Shown here: positions 34,406-46,428 of the stretch, one piece after another
How positions within the stretch are numbered: position 1 is the first letter of the stretch
Layout of the letters: each line of letters opens with the position of its first letter
Source of the DNA: Chenopodium formosanum
Taxonomy: Eukaryota > Streptophyta > Magnoliopsida > Caryophyllales > Amaranthaceae
Direction: 5' to 3'
Length of the DNA stretch: 64,000 nt
NCBI GenBank assembly: GCA_024500155.1
Contig: CM044869.1
Location: 31,742,501-31,806,500 of the forward strand
Program-made: the position numbers and the translations under genes
Notes under the pieces: generated by a model
What the model saw: the letters and a program-made list of their open reading frames with translations, nothing else
Databases searched by the model: none
Told to the model about the DNA's origin: nothing

Positions 34406-35795
34406 TGAAAGGAATGGTTTCCTTCAAACAAGTGTATTATTCCGATAGAGGGTTCGGAATTATTAGAAAGCTAATTATTTAGTGAGGTCAAGTGATCGGA
34501 ATGCCTAGGTGGAGGCCGCTTTCGATCAGTAATATTAATGTATAATTAATATTAAAGCTTAATCTTGACTGAACCCTTCGGGTCACACCCAAGCAACTAA
34601 CGAACCGAAGCGACAAATTAATTTGGAAGAAATTAATGAGTCGCCCGAGTAATTAATATTTAGACGTCAGAAATTCGAGTTTGGAGTGTCGAAACTGAGC
34701 GTCGGATGTCGAGTCGAAATTAATAAAAGACGAGACGAGAAAATTACTAATGAATCAAAAAAATTACCAAAATACCCCTAGCATCGGAATGCCCCAAGCA
34801 AACCGAGTGCTAGGGGCATAAGGCATAGCAAGGTGGCTAACAAGCGCAACAAGCCGAGCCTAGGCTGGGTGGTGCGTGCTAGCGCACCAACGCTGGCAGT
34901 GTTGCTGGCGCATGGCTAGCAAGCATCGCTAGCAAGCGCTAGCAACAGCAGCATCAAGCTAGCAATGCTAGCTAGCTAGCAGTGTGCTAGCGAGCTAGCA
35001 TTGATAGTAGTGCGTGCGTGCTGGCGCCCAGGGGCTGCGATGCATGTGGCATGGTGTGCCACGCCCAGTAGCAAGTAAGCTTGCTGGGCTGGCACGCGTG
35101 CGATGATACTGCTAGGCCAAGGCAGCAGGGCCCAGCCGCAAGCACCAAGCGCCAGCAAGGCTGCTTAGGTGCCATGGCTGGGGCTGCCACGTGGCGCAAA
35201 ATAATTGGAGGGTTGGGGTGTTGTGTTGGCCGGTTTTGGGAGAGAAAGTGGGGAGCAAGTTTGGTCCCCCCCCCCTTCTCTAAATGGTCCTCACATAACC
35301 TCTCATATGAGCTTGACACTTATTGATTTATTAGTAGCTTGATTATTAACTTTATTTTAGATTTAAAATAAAATGGAAAAATCAAGTCTCCCACATTGAT
35401 GGGTGAGCATTTCTCACTCTTGCATTTCCTTATAAATACCCAACTTGGGGTATAAGGAAAAGCACTTGAGTAAGTGTTGAAAAAGGCATCACAGTGTGAA
35501 AACCTTTGAACACAATTAATTACGCGGGTTTAAGTCGGGCCTTGCTAACTCCAAGGCAATAGACCAATTTCAGTGCTCGGGTTGCGGGTGGACTTCGTTG
35601 GAGGTCCTCGTGTGAGTAGGGCTAAGAGCTTTCGAAGTAAGAGCTCAATTAAGTGAGCGAAGCACGCGACAAGGTATTAATCTCTTTCTTAATCTTGTTG
35701 TTTAAGTTAATTATGCTTTATGGTTATAATTATTGTGAGTGTGATCTTGGCTTGGGTTTCCTTCCGCGGTGGGTCGGACTCGCCGAAACCCAACA
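34406..35795 (+). repeat. Solo LTR C, same Copia family
   Basis: It begins TGAAAGGAATGG and ends AAACCCAACA, 1390 bp. The 5 bases on each side are AATAG and AACAG, and A's pol resumes directly after it, so no internal region is present. TATAAATA is at 35431-35438. The GC-rich variable region (34830-35190) is expanded with GCTAGC repeats compared with B. Confidence 0.92.
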
Positions 35796-36840
35796 AACAG
35801 ATGCTTTTTAAGTACTTTGACTGTCAATTTAATTTTGTTGCTCGTCCTCTCGATCTTCATCGAGTTCGATTTTTCTCTCACTTGTCATTTTGGAAAGGTG
35901 TTCATTCTCTAAAAAGACACCATCGCGAGCAACAAATATTTTGTTCTCGGATTTGTTGTAGAAGTAATACCCTTTGGTTTCATTAGCGTAGCCCACAAAG
36001 AAAACCTTGTCAGATTTGGGATGAAGTTTGTCATAAATTCATTTCTTGACATATGCTTTGCAACCCCAAATATTAAGAAAAGATTACCTGGGAGGTTTCT
36101 TCGTCCATAATTCATATGGAGTTTTTTCTACAGCTTTTGATTGAGCACGGTTCAGTATTAGTGTCGCGGTTAGAAGTGCATGTCCCCAGAAAGAGATAGG
36201 AAGATCACTAAGACCCATTGGTGATCGCACCATGTCTAGCAAGGTTCGATTTCTCCTTTCGGTTACTTCGTTCCATTGTGGAGTTCCTGGAGGAGTCAAT
36301 TCTGAAATTATACTCTTTTCTTTCAGATTGTCATCGAATTCTTGACTCAAGTATTCATCACCTTGATCTGATCGAAGGACTTTGATTTTCTTGCCAAGCT
36401 GATTTTCAACTTCACTCTGAAATTCTTCGAATTTCTCAAACGACTTAGATTTGTGCGACATAAAGTAGACATATTCATATCTACTATAGTCGTCTGTGAA
36501 GGTTATGAAATATCGATGGTCTTTCCTTATGGCTGTGCTCATTGGTCCACATACATCAGTGTCTATTAGGCCCAACAAGTCACTTGCCCTTTCTCCCAAC
36601 TTGGAGAATGGATGCTCTATCATCTTGCCTAATAAACATCTTTCGCAATTTTCAAATGATTGTAAATCGAATGAGTTAAAAACACCTTCTTATAGAAGTT
36701 TCTTGACGCGTTTGATGTTAATGTGGCCAAGACGACAACGCCACAAGTATGTTTCATTTGACCCAATGGTCTTAGCTTTCTTTGTGGTATTTTCAACATT
36801 ATAAACTTGTTTGTCTAGAGAAAACACACATTTTAGATAA
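35796..36840 (-). pseudogene. Copia A integrase
   Basis: The longest open part (36623-36084) holds the catalytic core: GLIDTDVCGPM, FTDDYSRYEYVYFM, RSDQGDEYLSQEF and ERRNRTLLDM, so all three acidic catalytic residues are visible. The pre-integrase domain lies upstream in broken frames (36840-36630, with the cysteines of NCERCLLGKMI-like sequence). It stops at KKPPR. A's integrase core is the best preserved of the three Copia copies here. Confidence 0.9.
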
Positions 36841-37099
36841 ACGGGTCATGCCATAAACATATAATCAAGACTTTTGAAACAATAGTCTTGTGATCAAAAC
36901 AAAACGACGACCAACGTCGGAAGATCAATGTATGGTAGACAATAAAACTTAAACAAATTCTATGTTAAGAAAAACTACGTGATTACAAGCCTTTTTGGAA
37001 AGATTGTCTTCTTCTTCCGCTCGTATATCCACATCCACTTGGTAAGCTCTTCTCACTTGGTTCACGAAATTGGAGCATATAGTGAGTCATTAATGGTAT
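36841..37099 (-). other. Spacer in place of the protease in Copia A
   Basis: Between the gag zinc knuckle and the pre-integrase region B has ~380 bp of protease. A has instead a stop-filled sequence of similar size that begins right after the TTAGATACC corresponding to the catalytic LDT. D has the same sequence at 60864-61141. No protein recognised. Confidence 0.7.
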
Positions 37100-38014
37100 C
37101 TAATACCGTGTGAATTGCTTGTATTCAAGTGTAAGTTTATAAAGAAGATACCTGAGGTAGAGGCCAACTTCTCTTCCCTTTGCCTCAGCTTCTAGGTACA
37201 TGTTGCATTCTCTCTTGTAGTGTCCTTGCCTACAACAGTAAAAGCATCGCATCTTTTCCTTGTTCTTGAACTCCCTCTTCTTTTCCCTTAGAGCAAGTTT
37301 GAGCGAAGTACTTTCGCAAGAATCGGCTCTTTGAAGCTCATGGATAACCCCCATCAAAAAGAGTTTGTTTTGATTGGATGTTAGCCGCATTTTCAATGCA
37401 ACATAGCCCGAGTGGAGTGAACTTAATAGCATTTGAACCGCTTGCTTGTCCTCCACCAGCTTGCCAATGAACTCCAAGTGAGTGAATAGCCTTGTCATTC
37501 GGAGCACGTAGGCTCGAAGTGGCATTCCGACTCTTAGTCTAGCAATGTAGACTTGTGCCCATACCTTTTGCCTCTCCTTGGCAAGGCATCCCACTTACGG
37601 TGGATTGATCTTCATGTTGGAGAGTGACCTAGTCACTTCCTCAACAAGACCATCATAGTTACCTTTGATGCTCTTGGTAACCCTCAAATTAACTATATAC
37701 TCTAGACCTTTTAGGAGCATGTCCATAAAATAGTTGGAGAACTTCCCCTTTCATTGTTTCGGGATGGAGTTTGCCATAAGTCACGAGACTCATTTGCAAT
37801 CCCAACTCCATTCCTCATGAGCCTTATCACTCCTAACCCCTTTTGAGTAAAAACTCGGGATGGAAGTGTCAAGAATGTGCTCCAAGTAGCAATTTCGGAG
37901 GGTCTTTCGGAGTTCCTCTTCCCACTCCTTAAAGTTCACCAAGTTCAAAGAAAATGGTAACTTTTCGGGAAGTTCCGGGCACATTAGGTTGTTGTCATTA
38001 TTAGTTAAAGACAT
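37100..38014 (-). pseudogene. Copia A gag (type 2)
   Basis: It starts at ATG 38014. The N-terminal part reads LPEKLPFSLNLVNFKEWEEE and LRNCYLEHILD. Stops follow after WSWDCK, then a second open part (37594-37100) has GMPLRAYVLRMTRLFTHLEF and an intact zinc knuckle CFYCCRQGHYKREC. This gag is the same type as in D but only distantly similar to B's, although all three share leader and pol. It forms the particle and binds RNA. Confidence 0.85.
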
Positions 38015-38273
38015 GATTCTACAATTGACAGAATTTGAAATGAAAATCCATTCATAATACTTACATAAGATTGAATTCATGCATATAGATATAAAACTTA
38101 TTTAAACGTCTTATTCACACATTAAATTTGTTTCCATTTTGTGAGAATAAGTCGATTCCAAGATCCAAACAATTAATGAGTAGTTAATCATGCTTTGGCT
38201 TGTCTCAACACTTATTATTCTAAGCTAAACAACTCTTTGCTAATGGCTCCAAGCCACTCTTTTTGTTAGATAA
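38015..38273 (-). other. Copia A leader fragment
   Basis: Non-coding sequence matching the end of the leaders of B (5270-5490) and D. It is cut at 38273 by the insertion of Copia D; the rest of A lies outside the window. Confidence 0.8.
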
Positions 38274-39773
38274 TGAAAGGAATGGTGTCCTTCGAACAAG
38301 TGTATTATTCCGATAGAGGGTTCGGAGCTATTAGAAAGCTAATTATTCAGTAAGTTCAAGTGATCGGAATGCATAGGTTAAGGCCGCTTTCGATCAGTAA
38401 TGTTAATGTATAATTAATATTACAGCTTAATCTTGACTGAACCCTTCGGGTCACACCCAATCAACTAACGATCCGACATGACGAATTAATTCAGAAGGAA
38501 TTAATGAGTCGCTCGAGTAATATGAATTTAGACGTCAGAAATCGAGCTAGGAGCGTCGAGACCAAGCGTCGCAAGTCGATTCAAATTAATAAAAGACGAG
38601 ACAGTAAATTAATCAACAATTTACTAAAATACCCCTATCATCGGAATGCCCCGAGAAAACCGAATGCTAGGGGCATGCGTGGCTAGCATGCGCACCGCAC
38701 CAAGCCAAGGGTGCTGGGTGCGCATGGGAGCTGGTGCGTGGCTAGCTAGGCTAGCAGCATCATCCGCACACAAGTGCGCGGCAGCCCACATAGCATGCGT
38801 AGCTTGTTGTACGTGTGTGTGTGCTGGCGCGCAGAGCCAGCTAGATGTGCATGTGTGCGTGCTGGCGCGCAGGCCAGCTAGCTGTGCGTGTGTGCGTGCT
38901 GGCACGCAGAGCCAGCTAGATGTGCATGTGTGCGTGTTGGCGTGCAAGACAAGCTAGCTATGTGTGTTTGCGTGCTGGCACACAAGCCAGCGTGTGTGTG
39001 TTGCGGCACAATGCGCCACACCTAGCAACAAGCAGCAAGCAAGCTTGCTGGGCTCGTGCACAAACGTGCTCGCTGCTGGGCCAAGGCAGCAGCCCACCCG
39101 CAACATGGCTGGCATGGGGCAGCAGTCTAGCCTAGCACAAGGCCGCTCGCTGGGCGTGTCTTTGTGCCCAAGGCTGGGGTGACACGTGGCAGCTTGTGAG
39201 AGTGCTGGTTTTGGGGATCCATGGGGACCAAGGATTTGGTCCCCCCTTGTTGTCCTCACCTAACCTCTCCTTGTGATATTACGACTTGTTGATTAATTAG
39301 TTGTTTGTTATTTTCTTTTATCTTTGATTGAAAAGTAAAGAGGAAAAATTGATTTTTCCAACTCTCCTACATTGATGGGAGTGGAATTCTCTCATGACAT
39401 CCTCTATAAATACCCACCTTGGGATTTGGAGAAAGTCACTTGAGTAAGAGCTCAAAAAGGCATCTCCACTTAAGAGAAAACCTTTGAGCTTATTAATTAC
39501 TCGAGTAGTATTTTGGTCCGACTTGGCTAACCTCCAAGTAAGACTCCGATCGGGGTCATGTTGTGGGTGGATATCGTCGGAGGCAGTTATTTAGTCTTGT
39601 GAGGCTTAGCTTTCTCAAGTAAGAGCTCCGTTGGTCGAGGGAAGCACGCATGAAGGGTAATTTAGTCTTTTCTCTAATCTTGTTATTTATGTCTTTTGGT
39701 TATATTAATTATGAGTTTTTCCTTAGGCTCGGGTTTTATTTCCGCGGTGAGTTAGACTCATTGAAACCCAACA
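38274..39773 (+). repeat. Copia D 5' LTR
   Basis: 1500 bp, TGAAAGGAATGG to AAACCCAACA. TATAAATA is at 39405-39412. It is longer than B's LTR because of GC-rich tandem repeats at 38680-39180. Confidence 0.9.
38823..39010 (+). repeat. ~38-bp tandem repeat in the Copia D LTR
   Basis: GCTGGC-type unit starts at 38823, 38861, 38898, 38936 and 38974, period 37-38 bp. Each contains GTGTGCGTGCTGGCGCGCAG and AGCCAGCTAG or variants. Spacers are not unique sequence, so this is a minisatellite, not a CRISPR array. Confidence 0.88.
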
Positions 39774-42368
39774 GGAGTATGGCTTTATTTTTCTGGTTTT
39801 AAGTTACTAATTAGATTAGTAGCTCAGTTTTATTAACTTTAATCCCGTTTTAATGAGAATTTTGGCCCCGAACCTAGATTTTCGCCCAAAAATAGTGAAT
39901 TTTTGGTGGAAACAGCGTTCGGGAAAGTTTTCATCCTTTTAAGAACTGTGAAGAAGCCAAAATCCGACTAGAAATGCCTTTTTTTTAGGGTTTTTCGTTT
40001 TTGACGAAATTTTTTAAATCTTTTAACCATGAATCTTAATGGCACATTTATGGTGATTATGTATTTTGTTTTTTCCTTAATGTTTCCGCATTTTTGGACC
40101 TCTTTAAGCATGGTTACTTTGTAGAAATTAGTGCTTGAAAGATTGGTTAAATTTTCACGTAATTGCAAATCCATTGCACCAAGTGTGAAAAATTTATTAT
40201 TTGAGGCTTCTTAGTACTAAAGATCCAATCTTTAATTGTTTTAAGTGGTTAGAACTTTAAGTTACTAAATTCCATGAATTTTTATTGAACTTTTTTATTT
40301 AATCATTTATTAAGTTGATTGGAATCATAAAGTTTCAATCTTGTGATAGAATTTTAATTTATCTTCATATTGAAGATATAATTTTCAAGGATTCACAAGT
40401 TAAAGTTGGAATCTTTTTTTGAATTTTGTGTTCATAATTCTAACTCTCTTTATAAGTTTGTCAAATCTCATAATTAATTTATGTTGTTAAATTAATGTTG
40501 AGAATAGCCCTACTCATTTTATTGCATCAAGTTGAACCAATTTTATTAAAGAATAGTTCTTGGAAATAATTTTGGTTTTGTGCAGTTGAATGAATTAATT
40601 AAGTTAGACTTGTTATGATTTTTCATTTTTCTCACTAAATTAATTCTAAAATTAATTTGGAATTAATTAAATAAGTCACGCAAAATTCGGAATTAATCTC
40701 GAAATTTTAGCACGCAAACCAAGGTAAGAACCACCCTTGGCTAGCCGGGCTACATAGCAGCCCGCATGTGGCTGCCAAGGGGTGGTCGTTGCTTGGTGCG
40801 TGCATGCGTGGCTGGTGCTTGCTGATCAACAGCATGGCGTGCCATGGCCAGCAAGGCAGCAGCAGCATGGAGCAGCAGCAGCTTGCATGCTGCGCGTGCC
40901 ATGCGTGCTGCTATGCGTGTGTGTGGCTGTGCGATGCATGTGCGACTGGGCAAGCGTGAGCGTGTGTGTGCGCTGCTTGGTGCATCGGGGAGGACAGTGA
41001 GCGAGGGCTGTGCGGGCGTGGTTGCTAGGCAGCACAAGCCCAACACAGCAGCAAGGCTAGTGCCAGCACTAGCAGCCTTGCACCCCCCACCCTTGCCAAG
41101 GCTTGGTGCCTAGCAAACCAAGCCTTGTTACTTGATGCTAGGCACACGAAAGCGTTGGGCTATGTTTTGCATTTTTAGCCGTTTTATTTATTTTAATTAT
41201 TTTAATTATGTTTATTAATTTTAATTAAAATTTTGGAGGCTAGGCCTCGGTTTTGAGCGACACTTGCAAAATTTTGGGTTTACCAGCTTAATTAATTGGA
41301 TTAATTAAGATGGATGCGGAATTTAGTGGGAGTTTCAATTTTAATTGCGCTTAATTACATAATCGGTTAAACAACTTTGACTAGTTTTAATTAGGCACGT
41401 TAATTGGATTAACCACCTAAATTAGTTACTAGTTTACACGTGTTTGTGCATTGTTACTTGATTATTGTTGTAAAATGCATGGGCCATTCACATATAATGA
41501 ATGGATGAATGGAATGTATATTCCCTCATAGGTTTTATAAAATGGCAACTAGTGGGGTCCGATTAGGATAGAAAATACGGATTGCGTTCCGTCATGTATT
41601 TTTGTAAATCTGAATACGATCTGCAAACCGTTAAGTATTTTTGTACCTTAATATTTAGATTAGTCCTAATCGTAGATACAAGTATTTGCATTATTTTGGT
41701 CATGTCTTAAAGACGGAGTTTCTTGGAAGATGAAGCCATGAAGTTGTAAAAGAGGACCCTTGAAGACTTGAAGACTCAAGGGGTCATGCTAGTTGTCAAA
41801 TGCATCATTTACTTATGTTTTCGATATATAATTATGATTATATATGTGAATAATATGTTAGATGCATGTTTAGGATTTCGAATGTTGCGATGATTAATTA
41901 AGTTCACTCAAATCAACCAACATAGAAACCCTAGGTCCCTAAAATATTGAGTAAATATTTGCCATTCCAAAACAACACTTACCGACCTATTGATAGTAGT
42001 GATGGGCTACACCAAAACCAAGGCATCACTACTACTCCTAGGATACGTAAGGCATACCGGGTATGCATGTTGGTTTTTGTTATACTCAACGATATGAGTG
42101 ATAGAGTCCTAACATATCCTGGAAAAGTGGATAAATTGTTGAGAGAGCATTAGATGCTACGATTTATCTAACCTAGAGTGGCTTGGAGCCATTAGCAAAG
42201 CCATTAGCATGATATAATTTATCCACTTTGCTAATGGCTTGGAGCATGCTCCAAGCCATTAGCAAAGTGAATAAGACGTTTAAATAAGTTTGATAAATAT
42301 GCATGATTTCAATCTTATTTAAGTATTATAAATGGTTTTTCATTTCAAATTCTTTCAACTGTAGAATC
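39774..42368 (+). other. Copia D untranslated leader
   Basis: It is collinear with B's leader, with the GC-rich block at 40740-41120. Just before gag, about 150 bp of B's leader are missing and a palindrome takes their place. No gene seen; the Ala/Cys/His-rich ORFs come from the GC-rich block. Confidence 0.75.
42224..42269. repeat. 46-bp perfect palindrome
   Basis: CACTTTGCTAATGGCTTGGAGC and its exact reverse complement meet at a central AT pair (42246/42247) with no spacer. A direct copy of GGCTTGGAGCCATTAGCAAAG lies just upstream (42179-42200), which seems to be the template. B has only the single copy (about 5255-5275). Confidence 0.92.
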
Positions 42369-42880
42369 ATGTCTTCAACTAACAACGAAAACAACCTAAT
42401 GTGCCCGAAACTTCCCGAAAAGTTACCATTTTCCTTGAACATGGTGAACTTTAAGGAGTGGGAAGAAGGACTCCGAAAGACCCTCCGAAATTGCTACCTA
42501 GAGAACATTCTCGACATACCCATACCGAGTTTTTACTCAAAAGGGGTTATGAGCAATAAGGCTCATGAGGAATAGAGTTGGGATTGCAAAAGAGTCTCAA
42601 GACTTATGGAAAACTCCATCCCCGAAAAATGGAAGGGGAAGTTCTCCAACTATTTTCCGGATATGCTCCTCAAAGCTCTAGAGGATATAATCAGTTTGAG
42701 GGTTACCAAGAGCATCAAAGGCAACTATGATGGTCTCGTGGAGGAAGTGACTAGGTCACTCTCCAACATGAAGATCAAGCTGCCACAAGAAGGGTGCCTT
42801 GCCAAGGAGAGGCAAGAGGTATGGGCACAGGTCTATAATACTAGACTAAGACCCGGAATGCCACTTCGAGCCCACGTGCT
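42369..42880 (+). pseudogene. Copia D gag, first part (type 2)
   Basis: ATG at 42369; reads LPEKLPFSLNMVNFKEWEEG and LRNCYLENILDIPIPS. A TAG where A has the Trp of EEWSWDCK ends the first frame at 42575. The same frame continues (SLRVTKSIKGNYDGLVEEV, GCLAKERQEVWAQVYNTRL) up to the Gypsy E insertion at 42881, and resumes at 60473 after one TSD copy. Confidence 0.87.
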
Positions 42881-44486
42881 TGATGAGTGTCATTTATGGC
42901 ACTCTTAGGCTAGGTTTTATTTATAGTTTTACTCTCGTTTTTACTCCTTTTTGCCGTGTTTTTATATAATAATGCTTGCTTTGCGTGTTTGTGTGTAAGT
43001 CTAGAGAAATGCATGCTTTTAATAGTTTTCTTGGCATTTTGTTCATTTCTCGACTATTTCTCTCGTTTCTTTGTTTCCTTGACTTGTTTTGTAGGTGTGT
43101 TGAGTTTCCTGAGGTTTGATCACCAAGGAGAAAGCTTGAGCGCGTTTAAGGAAGTTGATGGAGCTAAGTTCAGAATCCAAGCATGCAATTCAAGCTAGCT
43201 CCCCAAGCTCGAGAGCCTTGGAAGCAATGCTTTGGCTTGAGGCGTTCAAGTGCTTGGAAGATAAAGGAGCTGCCCTTCTCACGAGCATCGCCTCGAGTGC
43301 ACCAATGATAGGGATGCTTGGGAATGCGGAGATTGATCGAGCAAGCAAAGGAGGTAAGGCCACGAGCACCAAGCAGGGATGCGCGTGCGCGGCACAAGGG
43401 GTGCGTGCTCACAGACCCAGCTGTGCGCGAGTGTGGCATGGGTGGTGCGCACGCACTTCCTGTCATGACCCCCTTCGCTTGATTCTTCTAGTTATACCCT
43501 TAGACTTTTCCTTTTTTTAGTGGGGGGACGACTTATTTTGTACTTGACACTTATTTTCCAGATTTAATAGAGAGAGAAAGTAGAGAGAGAAGCTTAAGAT
43601 TACTTGATTGTACTTGAATTTTTGATCTTTGATTTCAACTTGATCTTGGATTTCTTATTCACATCAATGAAAGTTTGTGAGATTTCTTTCCTTTGAATTT
43701 ACTTTTATTGTAATTTCCTTTAATTCTTGAATGTTTGATTTGAATTTCATTCTTTACTTTAGAATTTGTTGAGTGATTGAATTTCTTCTTGCTTAAACTT
43801 GAATTGAATATGATTGTGATTGAATTTGTTTTGTTTTTCAATTTCACCATGATTAGTAAGTAGATTAGTTGCTAGGGAGAAGGGGAAGCATGCTAGATTG
43901 ATGATTTTTGCTAGTTGATGATCCTTGATTGATTGAATTGTTGCAATTAAATTGGTTAACATAGTTGTGCATGTGATTAATTAGACTAGGAGTGATCAAC
44001 CTATAAGATTAGTCTAGATTGCATTGCAAATTTCAATGACCTGAACCCTGGATTTGAGAATTGATTTAATTGATTGAATTTGATTGTGATTTTCCTAGTT
44101 AGCCATCCTTAGTGAACCCTAGTTTGGCTTATAGGAGATAGCTCTTGAATTCCTTTGTTTGCAACTATTTTTTGTCCTTTGTAATGTTTGAATTGATTGA
44201 GTGATCCTTCAATTAGCATAATCATTGAACTTGCATGTGGAACCTATATCCCTAGTGTTTTGTATATTGAATTTCTCGATTTTTCTAGCTTTCTCGATGC
44301 CTTAGTTACTAACCCTATCTTTCTACAATCTTCGAAGTAGCTTAACCTAGGCTATAGCTTGCACCTACTCATTCCTTTGGGTTCGACCCTTGACTTACCA
44401 TATACTCGTATTAGGTCGGTCGAGTGTTTACAAATTTTGTTTGGCTTTAGGAAAGGGTAGAAAACGACCTACTTTTCCCTACGTCA
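42881..44486 (+). repeat. Gypsy E 5' LTR
   Basis: 1606 bp, TGATGAGTGTCATTTATGGC to CCCTACGTCA. The CpG-rich block lies at 43375-43465. The ORFs at 42956-43520 have no known motif and lie within the LTR. Confidence 0.92.
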
Positions 44487-44490
44487 AAAA

Positions 44491-44508
44491 TGACGCCGTT
44501 GCCGGGGA
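44491..44508 (+). other. Gypsy E primer binding site (tRNA-Asp type)
   Basis: TGACGCCGTTGCCGGGGA, one base from the perfect complement of the tRNA-Asp 3' end. It follows the LTR after 4 bp. Confidence 0.85.
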
Positions 44509-44636
44509 CTGATATTGGTGCTTTGTTATAGTTGTTGAGTTTATTTTATTTTTAATTGAAATTACAAATAGATTTTCTTTTAAGCTACACTTGTAGCCGT
44601 GCTACTAACCATTTCTTTTGAGATTTTAGGCATAGA

Positions 44637-46428
44637 GCACGTGGTCGTTCACTAGTGCCATTTGATCCGGAAATTGAGAGAACTATTGCAAGGTTAAGGG
44701 GTGCTAGACGATCTTTGAGCCCTAGCATTTCAAGTGAAGAAGAACCACAACAAGAGGAACAAGCAAGAATGGGAGAAAATCCAAGGGTGGTGTTGAAAGA
44801 ATTCGGGATTCCCGGTGCATATAGATTTGAGAGTGGGATTGCTCCACCTACAACACCGGCAAATGACTTTGAAATAAGACCGGCAATGATCACTTTGATA
44901 GAGAGACGAAAATTTAGTGGGGCCAAGCATGAAAGCCCGCTAAATCATCTCAAGGAGTTTGAGAAATATTGCAATACTATCCACAAAAGAAAACGGCGGA
45001 GGCTAGAGCTTTGATTCAAGGTTTCAAGCAAAAGCCTAGTGAGAGTCTCTATGAAGCATGGGAGAGATACAAAGAGTATCAAAGAGAATGTTCTCACCAC
45101 GGAATTCCTACTTACCAAATTATTCAAATTTTCTATGGAGGCCTTAGTCCTCGAGGAAAATCATGTTTAGATGGAGGAGCCGGAGGTCCTATCATGAACA
45201 AAACGAAAGAAGAAGTGGTAGACATAATTTAAGACGTAGTGAGGTATTACAGAGATTGGCAAGATGGAGAAAGAGAGTCAACTAGCAAGAGTAGCTCTTC
45301 GGTGTACTCGGTTGATCATCTAAATGCAATCAACAATCTATCCTCACAAATGACAAACTTGGGAAGGAGATGTCTGCTATTAAGGCGAAGTTGGAAAGTG
45401 CTACCTACCAAGTTTCAAGTCTTCCCTCCCAATCTAAGGGGAGAGGTATGTCTTCTAATTCTCAACCCCCTCCCTTTTGTAGTAACATGCCTAGTGGATG
45501 CTTGTTTTGTGATGATTGTGGGTCGTATGATCATGATGTTTCTAATTGCCCTCATGCATGTATGGATGTTTGTGATGATCAAGATGGAAATGTGAATGAG
45601 CATGTGAACTATGTGTCAAATAATAATGATTCTAGGTTTGAGAATCAAAGAGGTCAATGGAATAAGAATTACAACAACCATGACAATTTTAACATATACA
45701 ACCAAGGTGGTGGTAATAGGAACCATGGGAACCAAAATTCCCGAGGTAACTATAACAACCAAGGTTATAGTAGCCAAAATCATAACCAAAATTATGGTAA
45801 TCATAACCAAGGTTATGGTAACCATAATCAAGGTAGAGGTAATTAGAACAATCAAAATAGGGGAAATTTTCAAAATAACTCTCAAAGGGATCCCACACCA
45901 GGTTTTGAAAGACCATGCTAGTCCTTCTTATTTACTTTCCCAAGGCCTAGATCCCAAGAGACCGGTCAATGCTATTGTCACAAGGAGTAGTAAGGTTCTT
46001 GAGGAGAGTTTGCCTAGGAGGAGTGAGACCAAGGAGGCCACAAAAGAGGTTTTGGTAGAAGATGAGAGAGATGGTGCATCTTTGAGTGAGGTTGAGATTG
46101 AGAAGCCTAGTGAGGTGAGAGTGGAGAATGAAATTGTGAAACCTATGCTTCCTTACCCACAAAAATTCATGAGACACAAGTTAGATGAACAATTTGGAAG
46201 ATTTATTGACATGCTCAAGCAACTTCACCTTTCTCTACCATTTACCGAAGTTGTCACCCAAATGCCCAACTACGCAAAATTCCTCAAAGACATTTTGAGC
46301 GGTAGGAGGACTTGTGATGGTGTAGAGACGGTGAACTTGACCGAGAATTGTAGTGCAATCATAATGAACAAGATGCCACCTAAGCTAAAAGCTCCCGGAA
46401 ACTTTCCATCCCGTGTGCCATTTACAAA
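44637..46428 (+). pseudogene. Gypsy E gag and linker
   Basis: The ATG used in G is AGG here (about 44629). Gag sequence starts at VPFDPEIERTIARL. About 230 bp are deleted at about 44988, where CTATC occurs once but flanks the lost segment twice in G. The gag continues (LIQGFKQKPSESLYEAWERY), then a zinc knuckle CDDCGSYDHDVSNC (about 45508-45549), the Asn/Gly/Gln-rich repeats (45660-45850), and the linker with LDPKRPVNAIVTRSS and KFMRHKLDEQFGRFIDMLKQ. Several frameshifts. Confidence 0.9.

Noticed and set aside
38823..39010. Regular ~38-bp repeats resembling a CRISPR array
   Set aside because: The units are contiguous with no unique spacers, and lie inside a plant Copia LTR with no cas genes.
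42956..43520. Possible small host genes (ORFs of 80-121 codons)
   Set aside because: They lie wholly within the Gypsy E 5' LTR and have no recognisable motif.
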